This document shows positions 24,839 through 34,750 of a DNA stretch of 64,000 bases, one piece after another. A model generated the notes under the pieces. That model made no database searches. It saw only the letters and a program-made list of their open reading frames with translations, and had not been told where the DNA came from. The position numbers were made by a program, and so were the translations under genes. Numbering within the stretch: position 1 is the stretch's first letter; each line of letters begins with the position of its first letter. Origin of the DNA: GWE2-42-39 sp963662895 (GTDB lineage: Bacteria > Bacteroidota > Bacteroidia > Bacteroidales > Prolixibacteraceae); assembly GCA_963662895.1 (NCBI GenBank), contig OY759981.1:3100001-3164000 (forward strand), given 5' to 3'.

Positions 24839-27800
24839 TTATTGAGACAGGCTGAATTTAAAGCTGATCCCCACACTTGTAGTTGAGGTATTATATGAAC
24901 CAACCATAGGATGATTTAAAATTTTGTCAAAATACAGGCTCATTTGAAATTTATCACTTAGCATATAGTCAGCCGTTGTTTCCAGGGTTACAGTGTTTTG
25001 ACCTGCTGAGAGCTCATTTTCTCCTTCGTCAATTTGGCGGAGGATAGTTTTGTTCCTGGAGAAAGCCAGATTGGCTTTAATATTCAAATCGTTCGAATAT
25101 GCTTTCTGTGATTTTTTTGTCTTAATAATCAGATTCATATTGGTAAACCGATAGCCTAATCCAAATGCCAGTTCACTTTGTAAAGTTTCAGTTATACGGT
25201 TATTTGTAAGACTCAACGTAATATTCCTGGTTCGACTTATTTCCATTTGTGTTTCAAAATCATTCAACCAGATTATATCTAAGTCAATAAGAGGATTAAA
25301 TTGTTCTGTAATGTTAACAGAACTGAAATCATATAAGCCCAGGAAATTGCCGGCAGTATTTCTCACATAGCTAAAACCGTCGCCATAAACCAATTCGTCG
25401 TAGTCGAGGTTGGATGAATAGGAGCCAACAGTATAGGTCGAGCGGTACTGGTGACCTATACTCATGGATTTCATTACTTTGTTCAACCCTCCTATTTTTG
25501 ACACCAATCCTTCGTAAGATATTTGCCAGTTGGGACGAAGATATTTTAGGGAAGGGAAGGGACTTAAAGAACATTTTTCAGGATTTTGTCCCGTGTATGC
25601 CGCGAGAAAAGCAGGAATCATAACTAATTGGGAAGATACTCCGTAGCCATCTGCGTCACCCTCTTCATTTAATGAAGTAGGATCATAATTTTCAGAAACA
25701 TTATAAACCCGTTGTGCTGCCAGTCTCCGGCCAATTATTTGCCTGTACCGTCTAAAATCGGAGTATGCCTCTGACTTTGGAACCCCATCTCCCCTCATTT
25801 TAAAAAAAGCTGTCTTGATTGAATTTATCGTCATGGAAAAATTTCCGCTGTATGTTTGGGATGATGCATTGAACTGGTCATATTCCGGATTATATAAATA
25901 GTATTCACTCATTCTTTTAGTATGTGTCCGGGCAGCATTGAGTGTAATTTTTAAATCGGGTATCGGTTCTATTGTCGTTCGAAAATTGTAAGTCTCGGTT
26001 CGTTTCATAGTATAAGCCGAGTTTATGGTCGTATCTTTAGTAATCCACCCGTTTTTTATAGCTTTTAATGCAAAATCGTCATCCTGCCAACCTAATAAAA
26101 ACGGAAGTCCGGGAGCAAAAGAAGATTTTATGTTGCTCCCGAAAACATTCGGATCGGGAGTATACCGTCCTGATCCAAAACCAAACACCTTTGGTTCCGG
26201 AAGGAAACCTGGCAGATAGGTTCCTTCGTTTGTCGAATAGCTTATTGAAGCATTACGTACCCCCATTAACAAGCGGGAAGTTATCTGGGCTATCTTTAAC
26301 AAGGGAGTTTCTGTCTTTTCCACTTTTCCCTTGATTATAAATTTTACACCTTTTATATCATCAGGAGCCTTAAAACTGATCGTATTTTTATTAATCACAT
26401 GTACTTGTCCTTTTATCTCTTCCCCTTTTCTATTCGTAGCCTTTACGTTAACCTCTTCCGTATTTAGCTTGTGCAAAATTCTTTTTGGAATATTCGCTGC
26501 TAAATTTACATCCCGGATTGAAAACTGAACCTCTTTCTTTTCATCATCAGGCTTTTTATTACTCATCGTCTGACGTGAGGTATCCTTGTTTTGTCTTCTG
26601 CTCGTCTGAAATCTTTGCCGGGAACTTTGACCATATTTTTTGTTGACCTTTTTAAGAAATCTAACTTTGTTATAGAGATTCACAAAGTTTAATTGTCCAT
26701 TTAGCTGAATAACCCGGTTATTTTCAATTTCGTTGCCCAGTTCAATGGATTCATCGGTAATACTTCCTGCTGTCCATCGATATGTTCCTGTATAAGTAGC
26801 ATTTGCCGAAGTCCAATTCAAAAAAGGTATTTTATTTATAGGAACGGAATAAGTGCCATTAAGGGTATGGGCATAATCTGTTGGCCGTCCCAGTTTTAGA
26901 AGGTTTTCGAGTATCGAGTCTTTTTTGGCAGTATAGTCATCATCATTTTTATTCATGCGTCCTTCCGGTTCATCAATAATGGAGACAGTCTCGGTTGAAA
27001 AGTTCAGTTTTAAAGAACGGGTTAAATTGTAGATCATACTGAAATACCGGTCGAGTGTAAATTCCTTGTCGTAGGTAGGATCAATGATAAGGTCAGTATT
27101 TGTCAGATCCCTGAGTTGTATCTCGTTATAATCTCTGTCTAAATGTATCCACCATGTTATTTGCGAAGGATACGGATAAAAATTAAAATCACGAATAAAT
27201 CTAAAAATGTTTTTAGAGAATAGTTTCGACTTCTTAAAAGGTTCAATTGGTTTGGGACTTGCACTATAGTTATAGTTAAGTGTTCCCTTAAAATTTCTTT
27301 CAATATTATACTCTGTATCAACATCACGCTGGTATGATTTACTATATGTATATGAAGCGGAGAAGTTTGTGGGATCTATGGGATTTGTTTTCCCTTTTTT
27401 TATGGTTTTGTCAATTTTTACGTTTGAAAAAGAAATCGTTTTTTGTTCATCGACCTCCCGTGCGATATATTTTAACGAGTCCTTTTCTTTTTTTGTGAGC
27501 AGCCTGAGAGATTCTTTCATGGTAATGTCGTCATCGAGAGGATTATATTTCGGGTCGCTTGTGTTTTTTGAATATCCCAGGTATACGGGAATTTTCACAC
27601 CGGACTTTTCTGGGAAAAATTTCCCCAGCTCAAGATTAGAAGAAATATCTACTTGCGTTACATTTTTCATTGAACGTTCATCAACTTTCGAGTCGATACT
27701 CCCAAATCCGGCAGTGCTTTTACTAACAGCAACGTTCAAGGTTCCCAGATCGGCCAGCCTCATTGATGCCCTGACATTCGCAGCCCATCCGCCTTCCTCG

Positions 27801-30800
27801 TTATATCCGGATAAACGGAGCTCGTTGGCCCAGACTTCAACAGATTTTACCCCCGGGTCGTATGGCTTCTTTTTATGACGGATACCAATCATCATTACTT
27901 CTACATTACTTAACGAGGGGTTTCCCTTAATACGGATGGTATCCTGTCCGTCCATCCAGTCATCATGGGCAACCTTATATATATCGGCTTTCGTAAGTTC
28001 AGAGTTTTCTTTAATCGCTGCATTCCGGGCCTTTTTTGCATCGGTAAAAGCTGACAGCAGTACATTAATCCGGTTTTTGTCGGGCCATACAGTATACCGG
28101 TCTGCCGTTTTATTACTGTTATACGAACCCGCGGGAGTCAGGCTTAACGGGACTTCATATTCATAATAATTGGTATTGTAGTCAGAGCCAAAACGAAGGA
28201 AGAGGCTTAAATCTCCGTCTTCAAGAGAATAACCTTCAATTTCTTCTGCATGAACATCCATTTTTAATCGTTTGTAATTACGGAAATCCATCGACAGGCT
28301 ACTGTAAGCAGCACGGGAGTCTCCGGCTTCCAGATCAATAACTTCTATATCCAGTGCCTGTTCGTTTAATTGGATGAGCTGAGTGTTTGATGGGTCAATC
28401 GTCCGTTCTATCTCCGGTGGCAAAATATAGTTTACAGGTTCACGGCTGCCATTTTCTTCAATGTTCACGGCTGATATTTCAAATTGGGTGTCGGCAGTAA
28501 ATATCTCATCGCTGTCGTCCTGTATAGTCCCGGTATATTTACGCCAACCGGAACGAACGAGGTCTAATGTTGCGAAACGCAGGAAGGTGGGGGCTTCAAA
28601 GTCTCTCATGAAAAGCCGCATGAATCGTATTGATTTATAGTTACTGATTGCCCCAATCGTTTTGTCCGGACTTTTTATAGGTATACGGAACTGATACCAT
28701 TTTACCTGATCTATTGTCCCGTTTTTTAATCTAACTTTTTCTCCTTCTTTGATATCCACGATGTGGTTCCTGCCTAAAATCATACTGTCTGGACGGAGGC
28801 TGACCTTATACTGATAATAACGTTCGTATTCGTTCATGGTGTTGTCCTCATTGATGTCTTCCACATCTGGTTTCGATGAAGCAACCGTTGAATAGCTTTC
28901 ATTCCCTGGAGTAGAGTTCCCTTCCGGTCCATTGTATTTTTTATATCGCTTTAATACCGACAATTCTTCTTCGTCGTAGTCAGAACCTTTGAAGTAATGA
29001 AAATCGTCTGAAGAGGGGTCTTCTTTCGCCTCTTGATACGCATCATCATTTAAAATACCGGAAAGGGTTTCCATATATTTATTATAAAAGCTTTGCTCGT
29101 CACTGTCATTCAAACCATCAAGTCCTAAATCCTGATACCGGCGGGCTTCATCGCCACTGTCGAATTCATATACAGTTGATTGGCTGGTAGAAACACGTCC
29201 CCACAAGGTAGTATCGACTTTCGATACTGTTGATGTCGCCGGGAGTCCGTTTTCGTATGATTTTAGTCCGTCTTTTAATATGTCTTCTGAGATTTCGCCC
29301 AGGTTAAGATATAAATCGCCTCCTTCATCAGTTCCTAAGGTGTCGTAAATAAAAGGGTCCATCATCCAGAATTCGATATATGCAATATTTGCTGATTCAA
29401 AATTACTGGCTGATATTTCACGCATGATACCTCCCCAACGGGTTTCCGGGTTAATGAGGGTTCCATCGGGATTTACACCACTGGAGTATGATGAAGCCTG
29501 GGTATCGTAGTTATATGGTCCTTTTTCTTCCGGGTAGTAAGCCAAATCGAATGTTGCTATTTTTGTTGATTCACCTGTGGCAGATTCTTTATCAGGAAAA
29601 ATTTCTTCTTCGTATACTTCACGCACATAATGATTCGACAATTGTTCTTTTGCATCACTGCCCCGCAGATTTTCAGGGGCAGAAGAACTTCCCCGGACCA
29701 GTGTCGGATCAATGTTGTACCATGCCAGTTTTGCACGGTTGTAACCATAAGACTTGTCATCATACAGATCACCTTCCGGGAAAAGGTCTGTCTGTCCTTG
29801 TGGGGTACTGGCAAGTTCCCACTCAGATACACTTCGCATATCGATGGCCGTTTTTGTCGACTCAAAATCATCGATATATGATGTTCCGCTGGAGCCAACG
29901 ACCTTGGAATGCCCTGGTAATAATTGAGCATATTCTCCTTCGATTGAAATGGATGAAGTTTCTTTCGAGTTGTAAAAAGGTAATTTATCAAGAACGGAAG
30001 TCAAAAAATTTGATTCTGTAACATAGTTTGCATCAAGGCCTAACATAGTATTTGAAATGGGGTCTTCTCCATAATTTACCTTAGAAGTTAATGGCCTTTC
30101 CTGCATATGAAGCAATGTTCCCCCCAAATTGAATTTGTTGCTGAACGCATAATTCGCGTGCGTTCCCAAAAGTGTTTTTTGATTAACAGAATACAGTTCT
30201 TCTGTTTCTGTTGATATAGTGAGTGTTGTTCCCGAATCAATTAATGACTGGTTCAGGATTTTAATTATTCCGGAAGTATAGTTGACAGTATAATCGATAT
30301 TCTCGATGAGTTCGATACCTCCGGCTGTTACGGTAACTGACCCCTGTGACAAATTAATCGAGCCAACAGATATCTCGTTACTGGATGATCCTTTATAGTA
30401 TCCTTTCAATACGTATTTATCATGATCCGCATCTTGTTCCGCCATGGTTTGTGTAGAATCATACAGGGCTTGGAAGACGTATTTTTTCGCGATGGACTCG
30501 TTGTTGATTGAATCGCTTAAATGACTTCCGAATGGTTCAACCACGGGAAATATAATTCGGCCGGAAGACGGATTTACAGTTATATCTTCAATATAATCGA
30601 AAGCCCCGTCTTTTTTATTGTCGAGCTGTGAATTCAGATTATCAAGGTTCATAAGCGTCAGAAATTTATGTCCTGCGATCGAACCTGTCGGGAAATAATT
30701 AATGTAGCTCCCTTTCGAATCATCCAGATAAAGAATATTTAATGTAAAATCGTCGTCGGTTACATCGTACGCGTTCAGGTTATATATATTTTTCATCATC

Positions 30801-32509
30801 AGGTCCCAGGTTGGTACGCCCGGGGCAAGGTTAGATCCTTTCAGCATTTTTACAACCAGTGTTTGCGGATCGTCAACACCGTCTGAAGAGAATTCTCCGA
30901 CCTGGTATGTTTCCCCGTTGGCCGTGTAATTATATGCCACGGCTAAAACTTCATCTGTAGTTAGTGCCGAGTTTAGCGAGATGTATCCCAGTTGTTCATT
31001 AATCGTATATTCAGAAGAACTGAGCAACCGGGCCTGTTCTATTTTTTCGAAATCCTGGCCTCCTATAAAGTTCTGATCGGATAACGGAGACAGGGTTTTC
31101 GTAATTGTACTAACCGTTCTGATCCCTGAATAATTATTGATCATTTCAGAGTATAATCCATTGGCATTATTAAACGGATATACTGATTCCGGATATGTTA
31201 ACCCACTGGTTTCCTGAAATCCGGAAATGGTATTATAAATGTTTTCCTCGTGTTCGCCCAGGTCCATTAACGCCAAAATATTTCTGGAACTGGTATAATT
31301 GCCTGTTTTATTGGTTACCCATACTTCTATTTTGTTGATGGTGATAGCGGAGTTAATTACCGGCAGATTTTTCAGAGCTTTATCGTAATGATCCCTGAAA
31401 TACTGGGATAAAAAGAAATGCCGGTTGGCGTCATAGTCGGAAACATCGATTTCAAAAGACCTTTTTTGGGCGCCTCCCTCTAGTTCAACAGTTGTTGTTT
31501 CTCCTTTATTCTGAGAAAAGAGGGTTGTCACATTTAATTTCCCGAATTGCATTTCGGCTTTTACCCCGAACAGGTTCGAGGCACCGGTAATCAGTGAACC
31601 ATTCAGGGGAAGGGATACGTTCCCCGCTTCCACTTTTTTTATTATTTCATCCTCTTCTCCTGCGTAGTCCAGGTTCATCTGGTTTTCAAAGTCGAAGGAT
31701 GTTTCGGTGTTGTAGTTTACTTTCATCTTTACTTTTTCACCGATTGATCCCGTCACATTCGCCTGGATTGCCTGGTCAAAATCGAAGGTCGATACTTTAC
31801 GCAGGCTTTCTGAAATCGAAGGGTTATCGTTTTCTGTTATCAGATAGCCAAAACTTACTTCTACATACCCCTGCGCTTTAATGTTGACGTTATTCCCCCC
31901 GAATATCCGGTTGAACGCTTCTCCCCCGATTGTTAAGCCGGGAATAGAACTTCCCCGTTGATCCATATCCTGAATATGCCGTTTTTCTCTCCAATAATCT
32001 TTAATGGATTGTTCTATATCAAATTTCAGGTAATCGTCCATTTTCATGCTTTGGGGAAGGCGATAATTCAGATTGCCTATTTTTTCATACAATACATATT
32101 CCCGGGAAACAGGATCATATTTTATTTCCGTTCTTATGTTTGATGGTCTATTCAGATATATACTATTGATACTGTCATTTTTCTCTGGATAAACAAATTC
32201 CGGTTGGTCTTTGAACGGGTATGGTAATACGATGGCTGTATCAATTCTTATTGTATCAATTTTTAGAGAATCGGCAACTTGAACAAAACTATTAAAAGAA
32301 GGATTTCCTTTGCTTATGGTCGCCGAGGCACTACTCCAAACCGACGAAATAAATAGCACAGACAGCAGTAGAAATATATGGTTCCGTTTCAATGTTTTTT
32401 GTTTAAAAAAATATAGAAATGCATGGATTATTTTTACCGGAATGGACAGAATATGCTTTTTATATTTCCAACCGTTTTTCAGACCCTTGTTTCTTAAAAA
32501 AACATGCAT
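24839..32509 (-). CDS. sprA: SprA, type IX secretion system outer-membrane translocon
   Basis: SprA is the very large beta-barrel through which type IX secretion substrates cross the outer membrane, also needed for gliding in some species. At 2,556 residues this is the longest gene of the window and close to the family size (about 2,400). An N-terminal hydrophobic stretch (HIFLLLSVLFISSVWSS, about residues 44-60) is the signal peptide; it is preceded by an unusually long basic region, so the true start may be a downstream TTG. The body has repeated SprA-type blocks (SIPGLTIGGEAFNRIFGGN, TGASNLFGVKAEMQFGKLNV, VEVWANELRLSGYNEEGGWA, NYKRLKMDVHAEE) and many amphipathic strands. The last residues end in FKFSLSQ, as a final barrel strand. 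ruvA upstream is a conserved neighbour in Bacteroidota. Confidence 0.95.
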   Translation of the reverse strand: MHVFLRNKGLKNGWKYKKHILSIPVKIIHAFLYFFKQKTLKRNHIFLLLSVLFISSVWSSASATISKGNPSFNSFVQVADSLKIDTIRIDTAIVLPYPFKDQPEFVYPEKNDSINSIYLNRPSNIRTEIKYDPVSREYVLYEKIGNLNYRLPQSMKMDDYLKFDIEQSIKDYWREKRHIQDMDQRGSSIPGLTIGGEAFNRIFGGNNVNIKAQGYVEVSFGYLITENDNPSISESLRKVSTFDFDQAIQANVTGSIGEKVKMKVNYNTETSFDFENQMNLDYAGEEDEIIKKVEAGNVSLPLNGSLITGASNLFGVKAEMQFGKLNVTTLFSQNKGETTTVELEGGAQKRSFEIDVSDYDANRHFFLSQYFRDHYDKALKNLPVINSAITINKIEVWVTNKTGNYTSSRNILALMDLGEHEENIYNTISGFQETSGLTYPESVYPFNNANGLYSEMINNYSGIRTVSTITKTLSPLSDQNFIGGQDFEKIEQARLLSSSEYTINEQLGYISLNSALTTDEVLAVAYNYTANGETYQVGEFSSDGVDDPQTLVVKMLKGSNLAPGVPTWDLMMKNIYNLNAYDVTDDDFTLNILYLDDSKGSYINYFPTGSIAGHKFLTLMNLDNLNSQLDNKKDGAFDYIEDITVNPSSGRIIFPVVEPFGSHLSDSINNESIAKKYVFQALYDSTQTMAEQDADHDKYVLKGYYKGSSSNEISVGSINLSQGSVTVTAGGIELIENIDYTVNYTSGIIKILNQSLIDSGTTLTISTETEELYSVNQKTLLGTHANYAFSNKFNLGGTLLHMQERPLTSKVNYGEDPISNTMLGLDANYVTESNFLTSVLDKLPFYNSKETSSISIEGEYAQLLPGHSKVVGSSGTSYIDDFESTKTAIDMRSVSEWELASTPQGQTDLFPEGDLYDDKSYGYNRAKLAWYNIDPTLVRGSSSAPENLRGSDAKEQLSNHYVREVYEEEIFPDKESATGESTKIATFDLAYYPEEKGPYNYDTQASSYSSGVNPDGTLINPETRWGGIMREISASNFESANIAYIEFWMMDPFIYDTLGTDEGGDLYLNLGEISEDILKDGLKSYENGLPATSTVSKVDTTLWGRVSTSQSTVYEFDSGDEARRYQDLGLDGLNDSDEQSFYNKYMETLSGILNDDAYQEAKEDPSSDDFHYFKGSDYDEEELSVLKRYKKYNGPEGNSTPGNESYSTVASSKPDVEDINEDNTMNEYERYYQYKVSLRPDSMILGRNHIVDIKEGEKVRLKNGTIDQVKWYQFRIPIKSPDKTIGAISNYKSIRFMRLFMRDFEAPTFLRFATLDLVRSGWRKYTGTIQDDSDEIFTADTQFEISAVNIEENGSREPVNYILPPEIERTIDPSNTQLIQLNEQALDIEVIDLEAGDSRAAYSSLSMDFRNYKRLKMDVHAEEIEGYSLEDGDLSLFLRFGSDYNTNYYEYEVPLSLTPAGSYNSNKTADRYTVWPDKNRINVLLSAFTDAKKARNAAIKENSELTKADIYKVAHDDWMDGQDTIRIKGNPSLSNVEVMMIGIRHKKKPYDPGVKSVEVWANELRLSGYNEEGGWAANVRASMRLADLGTLNVAVSKSTAGFGSIDSKVDERSMKNVTQVDISSNLELGKFFPEKSGVKIPVYLGYSKNTSDPKYNPLDDDITMKESLRLLTKKEKDSLKYIAREVDEQKTISFSNVKIDKTIKKGKTNPIDPTNFSASYTYSKSYQRDVDTEYNIERNFKGTLNYNYSASPKPIEPFKKSKLFSKNIFRFIRDFNFYPYPSQITWWIHLDRDYNEIQLRDLTNTDLIIDPTYDKEFTLDRYFSMIYNLTRSLKLNFSTETVSIIDEPEGRMNKNDDDYTAKKDSILENLLKLGRPTDYAHTLNGTYSVPINKIPFLNWTSANATYTGTYRWTAGSITDESIELGNEIENNRVIQLNGQLNFVNLYNKVRFLKKVNKKYGQSSRQRFQTSRRQNKDTSRQTMSNKKPDDEKKEVQFSIRDVNLAANIPKRILHKLNTEEVNVKATNRKGEEIKGQVHVINKNTISFKAPDDIKGVKFIIKGKVEKTETPLLKIAQITSRLLMGVRNASISYSTNEGTYLPGFLPEPKVFGFGSGRYTPDPNVFGSNIKSSFAPGLPFLLGWQDDDFALKAIKNGWITKDTTINSAYTMKRTETYNFRTTIEPIPDLKITLNAARTHTKRMSEYYLYNPEYDQFNASSQTYSGNFSMTINSIKTAFFKMRGDGVPKSEAYSDFRRYRQIIGRRLAAQRVYNVSENYDPTSLNEEGDADGYGVSSQLVMIPAFLAAYTGQNPEKCSLSPFPSLKYLRPNWQISYEGLVSKIGGLNKVMKSMSIGHQYRSTYTVGSYSSNLDYDELVYGDGFSYVRNTAGNFLGLYDFSSVNITEQFNPLIDLDIIWLNDFETQMEISRTRNITLSLTNNRITETLQSELAFGLGYRFTNMNLIIKTKKSQKAYSNDLNIKANLAFSRNKTILRQIDEGENELSAGQNTVTLETTADYMLSDKFQMSLYFDKILNHPMVGSYNTSTTSVGISFKFSLSQ

Positions 32510-32724
32510 AACTATTGCTCATAACGCTCTGTTTTGAATTGTATTATCTGTTGAGTGAAAAATATGTTTGTTGGTCTGTATGCTCAGGTTATATTTTCTC
32601 ATAAATAATGTATTCTTCGGAAATCATTATGGTTATCAAAAAATTTCCTAATCCGGCAGGATGGATAATACAAAAACTAAAAGAATCATGTTTTTTTAAT
32701 CCCTTTTCAATATCATTTTTCTGA

Positions 32725-33306
32725 TTATAAACTTTTTAATGCTTGTTTTATCACTTCTTCGACAGACAATCCGGTTTGCTTTGCCAGTATCCGGTCAATT
32801 TCTTTTTCAACCGGTTTTTTGGCGAAGCCAAGCATGACTAATGCAGATAATGCTTCATTTCGAATAGTATTATCCGGCAAATTTAAGATCTGTTCGCTTG
32901 CCGGGGACTTCCCGACTTTATCTTTCAAATCTATAATTACCCGTTGTGCTGTTTTTGCACCAATGCCTTTAATTCCCTGTAAAAGACGGACATTTTCATT
33001 CAAAATAGCAGCCTTTATTTCATCGGGATTTAGGGATGAAAGCATCATGATAGCAGTATTCGACCCGATACCGTTTACAGAAATCAGCATTCGGAACAGT
33101 TCACGTTCGTTTTCGTCGGCAAAACCATATAGCATGTGGGCATCCTCACGCACTATCTGGTGCAAAAATAAAAGGGCCTGCTCTTGTCCGTTCAGTTTCG
33201 AATAGGTGTTTAACGAGATACTGATAAAATAACCAACCGAGTTAGCTTCAATAATTACATGGGCAGGTTTCAGAACACTAATTTTCCCTTTTATATATTC
33301 GTACAT
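32725..33306 (-). CDS. ruvA: Holliday junction branch migration protein RuvA
   Basis: RuvA binds four-way junctions as a tetramer and loads the RuvB motors. The 193-residue protein has an OB-fold N-terminal domain (MYEYIKGKISVLKPAHVIIE), two helix-hairpin-helix motifs (ISVNGIGSNTA and IKGIGAKTAQRVIIDLKDKV), and the C-terminal RuvB-contact domain (NEALSALVMLGF). The frame is open upstream to 33360 but overlaps pdxA; the ATG of 33306 is the start of the known protein and lies 16 bp from the pdxA stop. It forms an operon with pdxA, and sprA follows after 215 bp. Confidence 0.95.
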   Translation of the reverse strand: MYEYIKGKISVLKPAHVIIEANSVGYFISISLNTYSKLNGQEQALLFLHQIVREDAHMLYGFADENERELFRMLISVNGIGSNTAIMMLSSLNPDEIKAAILNENVRLLQGIKGIGAKTAQRVIIDLKDKVGKSPASEQILNLPDNTIRNEALSALVMLGFAKKPVEKEIDRILAKQTGLSVEEVIKQALKSL

Positions 33307-33322
33307 AAAATAAATAAAAAGT

Positions 33323-34426
33323 TTATAAAATATCTTCTTCTTCTTCTGTCTGCAAATCAATTACCTCGTCGACCTGACTTGGGTTGATTTCATATTTTTT
33401 CAGTGGTTTTTTCGAAATTTCATTATACACTTCCCGGTTTCTGTGAATGTCGCAGGCCAGATACAGGGCTTGTCTGAACGAGTCGGGCGATGCTTTTCCC
33501 TCACCGGCAATATCATATGCTGTCCCATGAGCCGGCGAAGTACGGATTACCGGTAACCCGGCTGTGTAATTTACCCCTTTTTCAAACGAAGCCAGCTTAA
33601 ACGGGACTAATCCCTGGTCGTGGTACATAGAGAGGATGGCGTCGAATTTTGTATAGTCGCCCGAGCCAAAAAAACCATCGGCCGGGTAGGGACCAATAGC
33701 CAGTATGCCTTCCTCCTTTGCTTTTTCAATGGCTGGCATGATAATATCTTTTTCCTCATGGCCAAGTAAACCTCCGTCACCTGCATGCGGGTTTAAACCC
33801 AAAACAGCAATGCGTGCCTTTTTTATACTGAAGTCTTTCTCAAGGCTCGACGATATAATACGCAATTTGCTCAATATGGCATCAACACTGATTTTTTGGG
33901 GAACCTCCGACAATGGAGCATGACCAACCACAACCCCGATTTTCATGACCTCGCTGACCATCAGCATTACATAGTCCTGAATATTGAATTGTTCGGCCAG
34001 GAATTCGGTATGACCAGGAAAATGAAACCGGTCGGACTGGATATTGTCCTTATTGATCGGTGCGGTGATCAGTGCATCAATTTCACCATGCTTTAAATCT
34101 TTAACTGCTTTTTCGAGTGCCATGTATGAAGCTTCTCCGGCCATCTCGCTTGAACGCCCCAGTTCAACACGGATATTGTCGTCGGTACAATTAATAATGT
34201 TGGCCTTTTTCGGGACAGCTTCTTTTGCCGTCCGTATGGTATTAAATGTAAAACTTTCCAGTTCGAGCGCTTTACGGTGGTATGCAGCTACTTTGGGCGA
34301 GCCATATACAATGGGCGTACACATTTCCAGTATACGCGGTTCTATCAGCGTTTTGATAATTACTTCGTAGCCAATCCCGTTAATATCCCCCTGACTAATC
34401 CCTATTTTTATCTTATTTCGTCTCAT
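33323..34426 (-). CDS. pdxA: 4-hydroxythreonine-4-phosphate dehydrogenase
   Basis: This enzyme oxidises and decarboxylates 4-phosphohydroxy-threonine for pyridoxal 5-phosphate synthesis. The 367-residue protein shows the family metal-binding histidines in PGHTEFLAEQF, SMYHDQGLVPFKL and SPAHGTAYDIAG. It also shows the N-terminal IGISQGDINGIGYE and LNPHAGDGGLLG. The end (about 30 residues rich in Glu) is a little longer than usual. It is divergent from the ROK gene. Confidence 0.93.
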   Translation of the reverse strand: MRRNKIKIGISQGDINGIGYEVIIKTLIEPRILEMCTPIVYGSPKVAAYHRKALELESFTFNTIRTAKEAVPKKANIINCTDDNIRVELGRSSEMAGEASYMALEKAVKDLKHGEIDALITAPINKDNIQSDRFHFPGHTEFLAEQFNIQDYVMLMVSEVMKIGVVVGHAPLSEVPQKISVDAILSKLRIISSSLEKDFSIKKARIAVLGLNPHAGDGGLLGHEEKDIIMPAIEKAKEEGILAIGPYPADGFFGSGDYTKFDAILSMYHDQGLVPFKLASFEKGVNYTAGLPVIRTSPAHGTAYDIAGEGKASPDSFRQALYLACDIHRNREVYNEISKKPLKKYEINPSQVDEVIDLQTEEEEDIL

Positions 34427-34750
34427 TTAAAATTATTTGAGTTATACCCTGCTTAAAAATACTCATGCGTTAAATTCCAACGATGGAGACAGAAAAAACA
34501 TATAATATTTTTTCCGAAATTTCTAAAAATCTAAATATAAACACAAAAACATTATTTTTTGTGCGTTGCGCAAATTTAGTCTATTATTTATACTTTATCA
34601 TCGGTTTGTAAAAACCTTTACCATCTTATTTTTGTTATGTTATTAAAATTTAAAAAGACATGAATACTTTTTAAAAAATTAACAAAAGTTTTACATCGGA
34701 AACAAAAATTTTAGAATAGATTTGTAATTTCAACTTTAATCTCCGACGCG
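34427..34750. other. 324-bp divergent AT-rich region between pdxA and the ROK gene
   Basis: No gene is visible. It contains an imperfect palindrome TTTGTGC-gtt-GCGCAAA (about 34559-34576) that could be an operator, and the -7 box TAGATTTG near the ROK gene. The rest is A/T-rich sequence. Confidence 0.5.
34717..34724 (+). promoter_or_regulatory. Candidate -7 element of the ROK gene promoter
   Basis: TAGATTTG matches TAnnTTTG and lies 26 bp before the ATG at 34751. The -33 position, 18 bp upstream, reads ATCG and matches poorly. Confidence 0.45.

Noticed and set aside
29488..30021. Plus-strand frame of 177 codons
   Set aside because: It is antisense to the middle of sprA, which has an unbroken frame and clear family features.
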